NCBI GenBank assembly: GCA_017460885.1
Contig: JAFUAB010000046.1
Span: 62,001-126,000, forward strand
DNA: 64,000 nucleotides
Direction: 5' to 3'
DNA from: Lachnospiraceae bacterium
Lineage (GTDB): Bacteria > Bacillota > Clostridia > Lachnospirales > Lachnospiraceae
Notes under the pieces: model-generated
Database searches by the model: none
What the model was told of the DNA's origin: nothing
The model's input: only the letters and a program-made list of their open reading frames with translations
Made by a program: the position numbers and the translations under genes
Shown here: piece by piece, positions 1-8,370 of the stretch
How positions within the stretch are numbered: position 1 is the first letter of the stretch
Layout: every line of letters starts with the position of its first letter

Positions 1-399
1 AAGATCATTTTGGAAAGGCAGTTCAGATATCCCCTGCATGATGTTATCACGGAGATCCCCGCGGGAAAACTGGACGGCCCCGATGAGCCGAGACTGGAGG
101 CAGCCAGGAGAGAACTGCTGGAGGAAACGGGTATTACCGCGGATGAATGGATCGATCTCGGAGAGTATCATCCGGCGGCGGCATATTGCAGTGAAAAACT
201 GACGCTCTATCTGGCCAGGGGACTTCATATGGGAGACCAGAAGCTGGATACGGACGAGTTTTTGAATATATTTACGGTTCCTTTTGAAGATGCGATAGAG
301 GATGTGTATAACGGAACGATCACCGACGGCAAATCGATTTCGGCTATTATGAGAGCTGCCGTCTATACAGGATATCTTCGGAGAAAACAGAATGTTTGA
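1..399 (+). CDS. NUDIX hydrolase, ADP-ribose pyrophosphatase type (5' partial)
   Basis: The window opens inside this gene: the frame is already open at base 1 and the first residues (KIILERQFRYP) match an internal strand of ADP-ribose pyrophosphatases, so the TTG at 10 is not the start. The NUDIX box is visible: AGKLD, then EAARRELLEETG, carrying the GX5EX7REUXEEXGU pattern with its metal-binding glutamates. Family knowledge: these enzymes hydrolyse ADP-ribose or related nucleoside diphosphate sugars to AMP and sugar phosphate in the cytoplasm. The stop overlaps the start of the next gene by 8 bases, so it is probably co-transcribed with the receiver gene, though a functional tie is not evident. 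Substrate is inferred from family resemblance only. Confidence 0.88.
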   Translation, partial: KIILERQFRYPLHDVITEIPAGKLDGPDEPRLEAARRELLEETGITADEWIDLGEYHPAAAYCSEKLTLYLARGLHMGDQKLDTDEFLNIFTVPFEDAIEDVYNGTITDGKSISAIMRAAVYTGYLRRKQNV

Positions 400-1210
400 G
401 AATTACGGAAATTCGGGATACGGAGACGGTTCGGAGGGCCGCCATATGGCGCTGGTAAGCCGCGGAGGAGGTTATCTTTTTACCAATCTCCGGAACCAGC
501 TGCTTCAGGATGGATATTCGGTCAGCGAAGTCAATAATCTCAGCTCGATGAATAAGATCAATGTTGATATCAGCGGCTGTATAATTTATCTGGATGAGGA
601 ATACCTTTCCGATGATAAGCTGCAGATATTTATCAGGGACAAGGTAGCCGAGGAGGGCTTTCCGATCTTTCTGGTAGGAGATCCCACCGAGATCGAGGAG
701 GCAAAAAAGGTGTTGCCCGAAAAGCTGGTCAGCAAGGTGTTTTTGCGTCCGATAAATGTCAAGGATGTCGTATCGGAGATCGACAGGTTTTATGAGTCCC
801 ATAATACTTCAAACCGCAAAATGATCCTGGCTGTCGATGATTCCGGAGTTATGCTCAAGTCCATCAAGAACTGGCTCGGCGACAAATATGATATGACTCT
901 GGCAGATTCCGCACTGGCTGCGATCAAGAGCATAACGGTCAACAGACCGGATCTGATCATACTTGACTATGAGATGCCGATCATTGACGGCAAAAAGACC
1001 ATCGCAATGATACGTGCGGAGAAGGACTTTGCCGAGATACCCGTGATCTTCCTGACGGGACGCCAGGATCGCGAAAGCATTGAGGAGGTTATGGAATATA
1101 AGCCTGACGGCTATCTGCTCAAATCCATGAAGCCTTACGCAGTGCGTAAATATGTCGATGACTTTTTTGAAAAGCTTGAAACCCAGAAGAAGATCAATTC
1201 GATCAAGTGA
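392..1210 (+). CDS. Double-receiver response regulator (pseudo-REC plus REC)
   Basis: 272 residues in two receiver-like halves. The C-terminal half is a canonical receiver: acidic pair D149/D150, phospho-acceptor D192 in the LDYEMP motif, the T of FLTG and a K near the end. The N-terminal half (about 15-130) keeps the length and the FLVGD-type strand of a receiver, but I see no acceptor aspartate, so it is probably a pseudo-receiver. There is no DNA-binding or enzymatic output domain. The next gene encodes an Hpt protein, suggesting phosphorelay between the two. A clear paralogue of the same architecture lies at 44894-45679. Start ATG overlaps the preceding gene by 8 bases. The partner kinase is unknown; the hybrid kinase at 45666 is a candidate by inference. 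Confidence 0.85.
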   Translation: MFENYGNSGYGDGSEGRHMALVSRGGGYLFTNLRNQLLQDGYSVSEVNNLSSMNKINVDISGCIIYLDEEYLSDDKLQIFIRDKVAEEGFPIFLVGDPTEIEEAKKVLPEKLVSKVFLRPINVKDVVSEIDRFYESHNTSNRKMILAVDDSGVMLKSIKNWLGDKYDMTLADSALAAIKSITVNRPDLIILDYEMPIIDGKKTIAMIRAEKDFAEIPVIFLTGRQDRESIEEVMEYKPDGYLLKSMKPYAVRKYVDDFFEKLETQKKINSIK

Positions 1211-1227
1211 GAAGAAGGGAGACCGGA

Positions 1228-1584
1228 ATGGCTGATTATGATACAAATGAACTGAATGTAAAAGAGGGTATGGAATACGCAATGGATGATCCCGAGCTGT
1301 ATGCGGATATCCTGAGGACTTATCTGGATGAAACCGCAGAGGAGCTGATTCGGATGGATCAGTATCTGGCGGATGATAACATGTCCGAATATGCGACGCT
1401 GGTACATGCAGTCAAATCAGGCTCCCGTCTGATCGGAGCCATGGATCTGGGAGATGAAGCCCTCGATCTCGAGCAGAAGTCAAAGGCCGGTGATACCGAA
1501 TACATACGTGCCCACCACGATCATCTGAAGGAGCATGTAAACAAGGTGTTCGAAGCGGTGAACGGATATTTGGCCGGTGCATAG
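1228..1584 (+). CDS. Hpt (histidine phosphotransfer) domain protein
   Basis: A free-standing, mostly helical Hpt protein of 118 residues. The phosphorylatable histidine is H60 in HAVKSGSRLIGA, which has the HxxK...G layout of Hpt domains. Such proteins shuttle phosphoryl groups between receiver domains of hybrid kinases and response regulators in the cytoplasm. I chose the ATG at 1228 because GAAGAAGGGAG lies 7-8 bases upstream; a GTG at 1207 overlapping the previous stop is possible but has no matching ribosome binding site. It sits 17 bases after the double-receiver gene, so the two probably form an operon and exchange phosphate. Confidence 0.85.
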   Translation: MADYDTNELNVKEGMEYAMDDPELYADILRTYLDETAEELIRMDQYLADDNMSEYATLVHAVKSGSRLIGAMDLGDEALDLEQKSKAGDTEYIRAHHDHLKEHVNKVFEAVNGYLAGA

Positions 1585-1585
1585 G

Positions 1586-1620
1586 GACAAGGCAGATGCA
1601 CCGGGGACGGTTCCCTACGT
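1586..1620. repeat. Degenerate GGGGACGGTTCC-type REP-like sequence
   Basis: Directly after the Hpt stop codon the sequence contains CCGGGGACGGTTCCCT. This core is a common extragenic repetitive motif in clostridial genomes. Related fragments occur at 8258-8365 (reverse orientation) and 28962-29010. Only one arm is clear here, so it is a decayed copy. Confidence 0.4.
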
Positions 1621-1648
1621 TTCGTTATGTAAGTCAAAATTTTTATAT

Positions 1649-1730
1649 GCGGTTGTGATGGAATTGGCAGACATGCAGGATTTAGGTTCCTGTGCAGCGA
1701 TGCGTGTGGGTTCGACTCCCATCAACCGCA
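1649..1730 (+). tRNA. tRNA-Leu (anticodon TAG)
   Basis: Acceptor arms GCGGTTG and CAACCGC pair perfectly. The anticodon stem CAGGA/TCCTG encloses TTTAGGT, giving anticodon TAG (reads CUA and probably other CUN codons). A long variable arm and a T-arm GTGGG-TTCGACT-CCCAT follow, as expected for a class II leucine tRNA. CCA is not encoded. Confidence 0.95.
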
Positions 1731-1768
1731 CTAGGCTGAAGATAAAAAATTTCCGTTCTACCCCTTTT

Positions 1769-1797
1769 TTGAGAGGGTATATCCTCGAATATATATA
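1769..1797 (+). promoter_or_regulatory. Sigma-A type promoter for the small ORF at 1839
   Basis: TTGAGA (1769-1774) and TATATA (1792-1797) are separated by 17 bases, 41 bases upstream of the ATG at 1839. The position after the tRNA and before a free-standing small gene fits. Confidence 0.5.
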
Positions 1798-1838
1798 GTG
1801 TAAAACAAAAAGCACTATCGGAAGACGGGGATAAACAA

Positions 1839-2045
1839 ATGGGAATTTTTACAACTTTTTCAGCATACAGGGAGACAAGGGATGCGGTTGATCTGTTCAG
1901 GGAACTGGAGGATGCGAGAGACAGCGATAGAGAGCCGTCTTTTGATACACCCGAACCCGAGCACGAATGGTATACGCATACCAGCATCATTGATACTTTC
2001 CGTCATGCGGATTATGAAGCAGGGAAGATCAGAGCCATAGTGTAG
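1839..2045 (+). CDS. Small hypothetical protein (68 aa)
   Basis: A short acidic protein (many D and E, few hydrophobic runs) that I do not recognise. No membrane segment, signal peptide or cysteine motif is visible. A GGGG ribosome binding site lies about 8 bases before the ATG, a plausible promoter lies upstream (1769-1797) and a terminator follows 33 bases after the stop, so it looks like an independent transcription unit. That arrangement is the main argument that it is real. Confidence 0.5.
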   Translation: MGIFTTFSAYRETRDAVDLFRELEDARDSDREPSFDTPEPEHEWYTHTSIIDTFRHADYEAGKIRAIV

Positions 2046-2077
2046 GAAAACGGTCACATTTTGTGCCGTCCGGAAAA

Positions 2078-2107
2078 GGATCTCTTCGGAGGTTCTTTTT
2101 TCTTTTT
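2078..2107 (+). terminator. Rho-independent terminator
   Basis: A 7-bp stem with a TTCG tetraloop (GGATCTC-TTCG-GAGGTTC) is followed by TTTTTTCTTTTT. It closes the transcription unit of the 68-aa ORF. Confidence 0.75.
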
Positions 2108-2152
2108 ATAATAAAAAGTGTGTGAAATGATATATGATTTTAGCGTAAATAC

Positions 2153-2173
2153 ACTATAATGTTATAGTAAACG
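2153..2173 (+). promoter_or_regulatory. TATAAT -10 inside an ACTATAA/TTATAGT dyad, half copy of the TATAGTAAACG repeat
   Basis: ACTATAA-TG-TTATAGT is a perfect 16-bp dyad followed by AACG, so the right part equals the left arm of the palindromes at 6788, 16902 and 54358. TATAAT at 2155-2160 could be the -10 of the metallophosphatase gene; no convincing -35 is seen 17 bases upstream. Confidence 0.4.
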
Positions 2174-2224
2174 TATCAGGGAGTTGCGTTATACGGTCTG
2201 AAGAAAAACGGGAGATTGTATTGT

Positions 2225-2986
2225 ATGGCGGTATATGCTGTATCGGACCTGCACGGACGGCTCGATGTCTTTATGCGGGGACTTGAAAAAATAGAATTTG
2301 GTGATGCGGACAGACTGTATGTCATCGGGGATGCCATAGACAGAGGTCCGGACGGTATCGGTATACTGCAGTATATCCGTTCACATGACAATATGGATCT
2401 GATCATAGGCAATCACGAGTTTATGATGCTCAATTCGGTCGACCCCGGAGGAAGGAAAAAATGCCCCGGGCGGGATGCGGATCTCTGGCTGTATTACAAC
2501 GGCGGGACCAAAACCTATGAACAGTATGAGAGACTGCCTCTCATGACCAAATTTGAGCTGCTTTTCTGGCTGAACAGCAGACTGCTTATCAAGACGCTGA
2601 TCGTAAACGATACCGCCTTTTGCCTGACGCATTCGTTCTATATTCCCGATTGCGAGAACAGGGCTTACAATGAGATGAACTATGATACGATCTGGGAGAT
2701 AGTGTGGAAGTCGATCTACAGAAACGATCGTGAGACTCATTGTACCGATATATACGAATTATACGATTATAAATTCATCACGGGACACGTTCCGGTACAG
2801 AGGATCTACAGAGATATGGATGCGCCGATATCCTCGTGGGCGCGGGGTCTCAAGCCTTTCGTGACAGGTAATCTCATCAATATCGACGGCGGATGTGCCG
2901 GAGGCTACAACGAGGTATATGATACCGGTGCGATATTCCTGAGACTGGATGATATGCAGTCCTTCCCGGTGCTGATCACAAGCTGA
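2225..2986 (+). CDS. Calcineurin-like metallophosphatase (PPP family)
   Basis: 253 residues with the metal-binding signatures of bacterial PPP-type phosphatases in order: SDLHGR near the N-terminus, GDAIDRGPDG (about residues 40-49), GNHE (about 65) and a later H in FITGHVPV. These bind two metal ions and hydrolyse phosphoesters; family members include protein phosphatases and dinucleoside tetraphosphatases, which cannot be told apart here. The ATG at 2225 is preferred over the upstream in-frame TTG at 2216 because GGGAG lies about 10 bases before it. It is monocistronic: a terminator precedes it and the next genes are on the opposite strand. Confidence 0.85.
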   Translation: MAVYAVSDLHGRLDVFMRGLEKIEFGDADRLYVIGDAIDRGPDGIGILQYIRSHDNMDLIIGNHEFMMLNSVDPGGRKKCPGRDADLWLYYNGGTKTYEQYERLPLMTKFELLFWLNSRLLIKTLIVNDTAFCLTHSFYIPDCENRAYNEMNYDTIWEIVWKSIYRNDRETHCTDIYELYDYKFITGHVPVQRIYRDMDAPISSWARGLKPFVTGNLINIDGGCAGGYNEVYDTGAIFLRLDDMQSFPVLITS

Positions 2987-3017
2987 AACTAACCAGTCCC
3001 GGTTTGCCGCCCCTGCT

Positions 3018-4796
3018 TTATATCGTATCTTCGATCTGAGCGGTGTAGAGCCTGTAATACAGCCCGCGTCTGGCCATGAGCTCATCGTGGGTGCCGCATT
3101 CGGCGATTCCTCCCTCATCGATATACATGATCTTGTCACATCCCGTGATGGTGGACAGACGGTGGGCGATAACGAAGCTCGTACGGCCTTTGAGCATATT
3201 GTTAAGTCCCTTTTGGAGTGCCCGCTCTGTTTGTACATCGATGCTCGATGTTGCTTCATCGAGAACAAGTATCGCAGGATCCGAGAGCAGGGTACGTGCG
3301 AAGGATATCAGCTGTTTCTGTCCCTGACTGAGGAGTGATCCTCGTTCCTTTACCTCGGATCTGTATCCGTCGGGCAGCTTGCCGATAAAATCGTCCGCAC
3401 ATACCGTGGCGCTCGCCTTCTCTATTTCTTCCATGGTCGCATTTAGTTTGCCGTATCTGATATTGTCTTCTATTGTTCCCGAGAATATGAAGCTGTCCTG
3501 CAGCATTATGCCCATCTGGCTGCGGAGGCTCTTGAGAGTGACTTTGGATATGTCCGTCCCGTCTATGAGGATCCGTCCGCTGTCCACGTTGTAAAATCTG
3601 GAAACAAGGCTGACGATGGTACTTTTGCCGGCACCGGTGGGCCCTACCAGGGCGATGCTCTCGCCGGGCTCTACCGTGAAGGAAACATCGTGCAGGATCT
3701 CCTTTCCCTTTTCATATGAAAAACAAACATGGTCGAATTCCACCCGCCCGGATATCGGAGGCATTTCCGATGCATCCTCCGCATCATCCACGGTCACGGG
3801 CTCGTCTATGGTCTCGAATATCCTCTCCAGATAGGCTATGTTATTGATGAAGTTGTTGAATATATTGCCCAGGTTCATGATGGGCTGCCAGAATCTGGAA
3901 GCATAGCTGGATATGGCCACGATCACGCCGAGTGTGGTCTGCCCCTGTCCGAATATCACGAGTCCGGTTATGAAGATCGCCGCGCGTACCGTCACAGAGA
4001 TCGTATCTATACCAGGCCATACCAGAGTGGAATAGCTGACCGCACGCATCCAGGCATGTCTGGCCCTCTCCGACAGTCCGCTGAAGATCTCGGCGTTCTC
4101 ATCCTCACGGGCAAAGATCTGGGTGATCCTCGCACCGACGATGTTTTCCTGCAGATAAGCGTTCAGGTTTGAGTTTTTGTTGGAAACCTGCTGCCAGGCT
4201 TTGCGCTGTTTGTTTTTGATCCAGAACATAAAAACCATGAGGACCGGAACTCCGGCCATGACCACAAGCGAGAGCTTAACGTCCACGATGAACATAAACA
4301 CAACTATAAAGACCAGGTTCAGGATCTCCAGTACTATGTTGATCAGACCGTTGCTGAGCATATCGGAAACCGAATTGACATAGTTGACCACACGGATCAG
4401 GATCTTGCCGTGAGGCCGGTCGTCATAGTACTGAAAGGGAAGCTTCTGAAGGTGCTCAAAGAGGTCGCTGCGTATGTTGTAGATTATGTTCTGACTGACG
4501 TTCACCATGATGCGTGAACGTATGGTCGTAAAGACTACACTGACCGCGTAAAAGACCACGAGCCAGAGTACCAGGGTTACCAGCATGTGTATGTTTCCCA
4601 CGGGTATGGCCTCATCAAGGGCGCGCTGTATAAGCATCGGAGATACGAGGGCAGCGGCTCCTCCGAGGGCGGACAGGACCAGAGCCAGAATCATCCGGCT
4701 CGAATACTTTCTGATATATGCGGATGCGCGGAGCAGATGACGTATGTCAAAGGGCTCCTCCAGGATCTCGTCTTCCTTGTATGTATTCCTGGCCAT
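3018..4796 (-). CDS. ABC exporter half-transporter, subunit with degenerate signature motif
   Basis: 592 residues: a six-helix membrane domain (about 35-330) followed by an ATPase domain. Walker A is GPTGAGKST (about 382-390), Walker B ILVLDEATSSID with its catalytic glutamate, and the H-loop IAHRLST. The signature motif reads LSQGQ rather than LSGGQ. The partner gene upstream has the reciprocal defect, so the pair matches heterodimeric multidrug exporters of the BmrCD or TM287/288 kind, with one canonical and one degenerate ATP site. It lies one base after the partner's stop on the same strand, so the genes are one operon. Substrate cannot be inferred. Confidence 0.93.
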   Translation of the reverse strand: MARNTYKEDEILEEPFDIRHLLRASAYIRKYSSRMILALVLSALGGAAALVSPMLIQRALDEAIPVGNIHMLVTLVLWLVVFYAVSVVFTTIRSRIMVNVSQNIIYNIRSDLFEHLQKLPFQYYDDRPHGKILIRVVNYVNSVSDMLSNGLINIVLEILNLVFIVVFMFIVDVKLSLVVMAGVPVLMVFMFWIKNKQRKAWQQVSNKNSNLNAYLQENIVGARITQIFAREDENAEIFSGLSERARHAWMRAVSYSTLVWPGIDTISVTVRAAIFITGLVIFGQGQTTLGVIVAISSYASRFWQPIMNLGNIFNNFINNIAYLERIFETIDEPVTVDDAEDASEMPPISGRVEFDHVCFSYEKGKEILHDVSFTVEPGESIALVGPTGAGKSTIVSLVSRFYNVDSGRILIDGTDISKVTLKSLRSQMGIMLQDSFIFSGTIEDNIRYGKLNATMEEIEKASATVCADDFIGKLPDGYRSEVKERGSLLSQGQKQLISFARTLLSDPAILVLDEATSSIDVQTERALQKGLNNMLKGRTSFVIAHRLSTITGCDKIMYIDEGGIAECGTHDELMARRGLYYRLYTAQIEDTI

Positions 4797-4797
4797 T

Positions 4798-6609
4798 TTA
4801 TTCCTCTCCGTTCTGAAGCTTAACCAGGTCGGCGTAGTAGCCGCCCAGACGGATCAGCTCCTCGTGTGTACCGTGCTCCGTGATCTCTCCGTGGTTCATG
4901 ATGAGTATTTGGTCTGCATGTTTGGTGGTTGAGATACGCTGGGCAATTATTATCCTCGTACATTCAAATGGCAGTTCGTCAAGGCTGTGCTGTATCTCCT
5001 TTTCGGTCTCTAAGTCAACCGCGCTGGTGGTATCGTCCAGTATCAGTATGGAAGGACGCACCGCAAGGGCGCGGGCCAGGGATATTCGCTGCTTCTGTCC
5101 GCCGGACAGACCGACGCCGCGTTCTCCGACTATTGTTTCATATCCCTCCGGCATCTGTGCGATAAACTCATCGGCTGCGGAATACCTGGCGAACCTGACC
5201 ACCTCTTCCTTTGAAAGGGTACCGTCTCCGTAGGCTATATTGCCGTCTATGGTATCCGAATACAACAGTACGTCCTGAGTCGCGAGTCCGATATTGCTGC
5301 GCAGATCCTTTATCCGCAGGTCACTGACGTTTATTCCGTCTATAAGTATCTCTCCGTCGGTGGGTTCGTAGAATCTGGGGATCAGGTGTATGAGAGATGT
5401 TTTGCCGCAGCCCGTTTCTCCCATGATCGCGATAGTCTCACCGGGTCTGGCGGTAAAGGTGACATGCTTGAGTACCGGCAGATTTCCGTCGGAATACTGG
5501 AAGGACACGTCCTTAAATTCCACCAGTCCGTCGAATCTGTCGGGATGAGGGATTGCATCGGCTTTGTCCTTTATCTCCGGTTCGGAATAGTATATGTCCA
5601 TGACCTTGCGCGAGGCGGCCGAGAAACGCTGGAATTCGTTCATGATATTGCCCAGCTGGCGCATCGGGTTGGCTATCGCCCATGTCAGTCCCGAGAAGGC
5701 CACATACTCTCCCATGGAGAGTTCTCCGCGTATCAGGAAGATGCCGCCCACCAGCAGCAGTATTACGGGAAGCAGGTTGGCGAGGGATTCCACATAGGGA
5801 TAAAATGCCAGCCATGTGTTCGCGGTCTTCTTGTTGGTCTCCCGGTAATCGGCGTTGCACTCGTCAAACCTGACTATCTCATAATCTTCTCTGGCGAAGG
5901 CCTTGACAACACGGTTGCCCGAAATGTTTTCCTGGGCAACGGTATTCATGTAGGCAAGCTTTTCGCGCAGAAGCGCATGCATGGGGGCGACCCTTATCTT
6001 GAACAGATATATGATCAGAAAGATGCATGGTGCCACAGCCAGCAGACAGAGCGCCATTTTCACGTTCATGTATATAAAATATACAGCCGTGGCGCCGAGC
6101 AGGGAAAAGGCTTCGATCACCATCCTGATAACCCAGGCCAGCATATGGCGCACCGCATCCAGATCTCCCGTTACCCGGGTCATCAGATCTCCGGTCCGGT
6201 ACATCGAGTAGAACTTCATATCCTGACGCTGGATCTTGTCATACAGGTAGTTGCGGACTTTGTACAGAACTCCCTGGGAAACCTTCTCGTAAGCCATGCA
6301 GTCCAGATAGACGATAACGCATCTGAGTATAGTAAGACCTACCATCAGGGCGATCAGGGCATAGAATCGGTCCCTGTGCTGCGCAAGGTTTGCCGCGGCA
6401 TCACTGCCCGAGAGAAAGCGGTCCACTATCTGTGACGAAAAATAGGGCACGGTCAGCTGCAGCGCATTGTACAGTACCGTACCGAGGATCGCGATGATAT
6501 ACAGTCCGCGTAAGCCCTTCATATTGTGCCAGAGCCATTGCATTCTGGTCAGTTCGAAGGGCCAGGGGGATTCGGATCGTCTGTGTTTTTCTGAGCGAAA
6601 CGGTGCCAT
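4798..6609 (-). CDS. ABC exporter half-transporter, subunit with degenerate Walker B
   Basis: 603 residues, first gene of the exporter pair. N-terminal transmembrane domain (about 30-330), then the ATPase domain: Walker A GETGCGKT (about 395-402), signature LSGGQKQR, Walker B ILILDDTTSAVD in which the catalytic glutamate is replaced by aspartate, and AQRIST in place of the usual H-loop histidine context. The degenerate site would form from this Walker A/B and the LSQGQ of the partner, the expected geometry of asymmetric heterodimers. A putative promoter with an adjacent dyad lies upstream at 6663-6717. It probably exports a lipid or drug-like substrate. Confidence 0.93.
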   Translation of the reverse strand: MAPFRSEKHRRSESPWPFELTRMQWLWHNMKGLRGLYIIAILGTVLYNALQLTVPYFSSQIVDRFLSGSDAAANLAQHRDRFYALIALMVGLTILRCVIVYLDCMAYEKVSQGVLYKVRNYLYDKIQRQDMKFYSMYRTGDLMTRVTGDLDAVRHMLAWVIRMVIEAFSLLGATAVYFIYMNVKMALCLLAVAPCIFLIIYLFKIRVAPMHALLREKLAYMNTVAQENISGNRVVKAFAREDYEIVRFDECNADYRETNKKTANTWLAFYPYVESLANLLPVILLLVGGIFLIRGELSMGEYVAFSGLTWAIANPMRQLGNIMNEFQRFSAASRKVMDIYYSEPEIKDKADAIPHPDRFDGLVEFKDVSFQYSDGNLPVLKHVTFTARPGETIAIMGETGCGKTSLIHLIPRFYEPTDGEILIDGINVSDLRIKDLRSNIGLATQDVLLYSDTIDGNIAYGDGTLSKEEVVRFARYSAADEFIAQMPEGYETIVGERGVGLSGGQKQRISLARALAVRPSILILDDTTSAVDLETEKEIQHSLDELPFECTRIIIAQRISTTKHADQILIMNHGEITEHGTHEELIRLGGYYADLVKLQNGEE

Positions 6610-6662
6610 TGTCTGTGAGGCTCCTTATCAATACCGGGCCGGTCATCCGGTCGGTTTAGTGT

Positions 6663-6690
6663 AGTATATACTTTTTGTTCCAAAAATCAA
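6663..6690 (-). promoter_or_regulatory. Promoter of the ABC exporter operon
   Basis: On the minus strand TTGATT (6690-6685) and TATACT (6668-6663) are spaced by 16 bases, about 54 bases upstream of the ATG at 6609. Confidence 0.5.
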
Positions 6691-6694
6691 CATT

Positions 6695-6717
6695 ATTGAT
6701 CAAAATTGGTCATCAAT
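6695..6717. promoter_or_regulatory. Imperfect dyad upstream of the exporter promoter, possible operator
   Basis: A 23-bp imperfect palindrome with outer arms ATTGAT and ATCAAT lies 5 bases upstream of the minus-strand -35. It could bind a regulator of the exporter or of the divergent carboxypeptidase gene. No regulator gene adjoins. Confidence 0.3.
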
Positions 6718-6787
6718 CTAAAGATTTTTGCAAAATTATGATATGATATTAAGGTTAAAGGCATGAAACGGAGCGGCCTGAATATAA

Positions 6788-6824
6788 TTATAGTAAACGA
6801 AATTAAAAATTTCGTTTACTATAA
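6788..6824. repeat. Palindromic repeat, TATAGTAAACG family (copy 1)
   Basis: A perfect inverted repeat with 17-bp arms (left arm TTATAGTAAACGAAATT) and a 3-base AAA centre. The 35-base core at 6789-6823 is identical to the copy at 54358-54392, nearly 48 kb away. It ends 18 bases before the ATG of the S66 carboxypeptidase gene, so it would lie in that gene's leader or promoter. Confidence 0.85.
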
Positions 6825-6842
6825 CATTACGGAGTGCGAGAA

Positions 6843-7979
6843 ATGAGATACCCGGAGAATATAAAAAAAGGCGGAACGATAGGCTTTGTTGCACCCAGCT
6901 TCGGCTGCAATATCGATCCCTACAGAACCCTGTTTGACAGCTCGCTCAAAATGTGGGAGAGCAGGGGATATAAGACGCTGCTCGGACCCAACTGCTATGC
7001 GGGTGACGGTATAGGGATCAGCTCCACGCCCTCGTCCTGCGGCAAAGAGCTGACCGACGGATACTGCAGCGGGGAATCCGATGTGCTGATCAGCTGCGGC
7101 GGCGGTGAACTGATGTGCGAGACCCTGGAGTATGTGGACTTTGACCGCATCAGTGAGGCCGGGCCGAAGTGGTATATGGGGTATTCGGACAATACCAATT
7201 TTACGTTTACCCTGACCACGATGTGCGACGTGGCCAGTATCTACGGCCCCTGCGCGGCCGGGTTCGGTATGAGGAGCCTGCATAAGTCCTATGAGGATGC
7301 ATGGGGGATAATGAGCCGTGAAAACGGGGTGACCGCAGCGGGGGATACAATGTCCGGAACCGGTATTTTGGATGACGCCGGGGCACCGACAGCATATGAG
7401 TTTTCGGGATACGGTATGTGGGAGAGAGACCTAAGCTCCGAGGAAAAGGCGCTGAAGGATCCTCTCGACCCGATAGAACCCACCGAAAAGACCGTATTGC
7501 ACAGATATATCGGAGACGGAGAGCCACTGTCGGAGACTACTCCGGAGCCTGAAAGGATTTCCATGCAGGGCAGGCTTCTGGGAGGTTGCCTGGACTGTCT
7601 GGTAACATTGTGCGGTACAAAATTTGACCGTGTAAGGCAGTTTAACAGGAAATACGGATCGGAGGGAATCCTCTGGTTCCTCGAGTCCTGCGATCTGAAC
7701 GTGTTCGCCATGAGACGTGCCGTGTGGGAGCTTGAGCAGGCAGGATGGTTTGAGTGTGCGAGCGGATTTCTGATAGGCAGACCGCTGCAGTTCGGGCAGG
7801 AGATGTTCGGACTGGATCAGTACAGAGCGGTATATGATATCCTCAGCCGGCACAGGGTTCCGATACTCATGGATGCGGATGTGGGGCATTTAAGCCCGAT
7901 GGTACCGCTCATTACGGGCAGTGCCGCGACGGTAAATGCGGCCGGCAATGACTGGAAGATCAAGATGGAATTGAAGTAG
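6843..7979 (+). CDS. LD-carboxypeptidase / MccF-like peptidase, family S66
   Basis: 378 residues. Family signatures visible: the N-terminal strand GGTIGFVAPS, the nucleophile region GYSDNTNF (serine of the GYSD turn) and the C-terminal DADVGHLSPM containing the catalytic histidine. S66 enzymes cleave the L,D-peptide bond of murein tetrapeptides in the cytoplasm (LdcA) or inactivate microcin C-type peptidyl nucleotides (MccF). The many insertions in the middle resemble the MccF-like branch, but the substrate is not decidable. Start ATG at 6843 is chosen over GTG 6834 because CGGAG sits 8 bases upstream. A long palindromic repeat lies immediately upstream. Confidence 0.88.
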   Translation: MRYPENIKKGGTIGFVAPSFGCNIDPYRTLFDSSLKMWESRGYKTLLGPNCYAGDGIGISSTPSSCGKELTDGYCSGESDVLISCGGGELMCETLEYVDFDRISEAGPKWYMGYSDNTNFTFTLTTMCDVASIYGPCAAGFGMRSLHKSYEDAWGIMSRENGVTAAGDTMSGTGILDDAGAPTAYEFSGYGMWERDLSSEEKALKDPLDPIEPTEKTVLHRYIGDGEPLSETTPEPERISMQGRLLGGCLDCLVTLCGTKFDRVRQFNRKYGSEGILWFLESCDLNVFAMRRAVWELEQAGWFECASGFLIGRPLQFGQEMFGLDQYRAVYDILSRHRVPILMDADVGHLSPMVPLITGSAATVNAAGNDWKIKMELK

Positions 7980-8065
7980 GCGAGTCCGGAACCGGATAGA
8001 TGCCCGGGGTGCGGTCGAGGCCGATACCCTGAAATTATGTAAACCGATACACAGGAGATTGAAAG

Positions 8066-8254
8066 ATGCTTCCCAGGGATCCGAATATGCTTTTAAGCGT
8101 AATCAATATGAAGCTCAGAGATATGTATCCGAGCCTGGATGCCCTTTGTGACGATATGGATGAGGACAAAGGAACGATCCTGGAGACCTTGCGGGATGCG
8201 GGGTATATATATGATGAAGGATTGAATGCATTTGTGGCGGGAGATGATCAATAG
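8066..8254 (+). CDS. DUF4250 domain protein (62 aa)
   Basis: A short soluble protein that opens LPRDPNMLLSVINMKLRD and continues with a segment (LDALCDDMDEDKGTI) typical of DUF4250, a small family common in Clostridia with no known function. The fold seems to be a compact helical unit ending in a GYIYDE turn. A good ribosome binding site (AGGAGAT) lies 8 bases upstream. It is followed by repetitive non-coding DNA, so it is probably transcribed alone or from upstream. Confidence 0.8.
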   Translation: MLPRDPNMLLSVINMKLRDMYPSLDALCDDMDEDKGTILETLRDAGYIYDEGLNAFVAGDDQ

Positions 8255-8257
8255 GTT

Positions 8258-8365
8258 GACATAATACACCACGAAGAACCGCTCCCGGTACACGCCCAGG
8301 TTGACATAACACGACACAACATAACACTACACTACACTACACTACACAACGCAAAAAACCGTTCC
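8258..8365. repeat. Degenerate extragenic repeats and a CACTA microsatellite
   Basis: This gap holds two direct copies of AGGTTGACATAA (at about 8253 and 8299), two reverse-strand GGGAGCGGTTC / GGGAACGGTTT cores resembling the GGGGACGGTTCC repeat, and a run of four to five CACTA units (about 8325-8346). No tidy promoter is evident, although TTGACA occurs twice. It appears to be decayed REP-like DNA just before rarA. Confidence 0.45.
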
Positions 8366-8370
8366 CTGAT

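Noticed and set aside
1577-1798. Plus-strand 73-codon frame over the tRNA-Leu gene
   Set aside because: It runs through the REP-like sequence and the tRNA; no coding character.
5386-6435. Open frame of about 349 codons opposite the ABC exporter gene
   Set aside because: It is the antisense of a clearly coding ABC transporter; composition (many H, Q, R, C) is not protein-like and no ribosome binding site fits.
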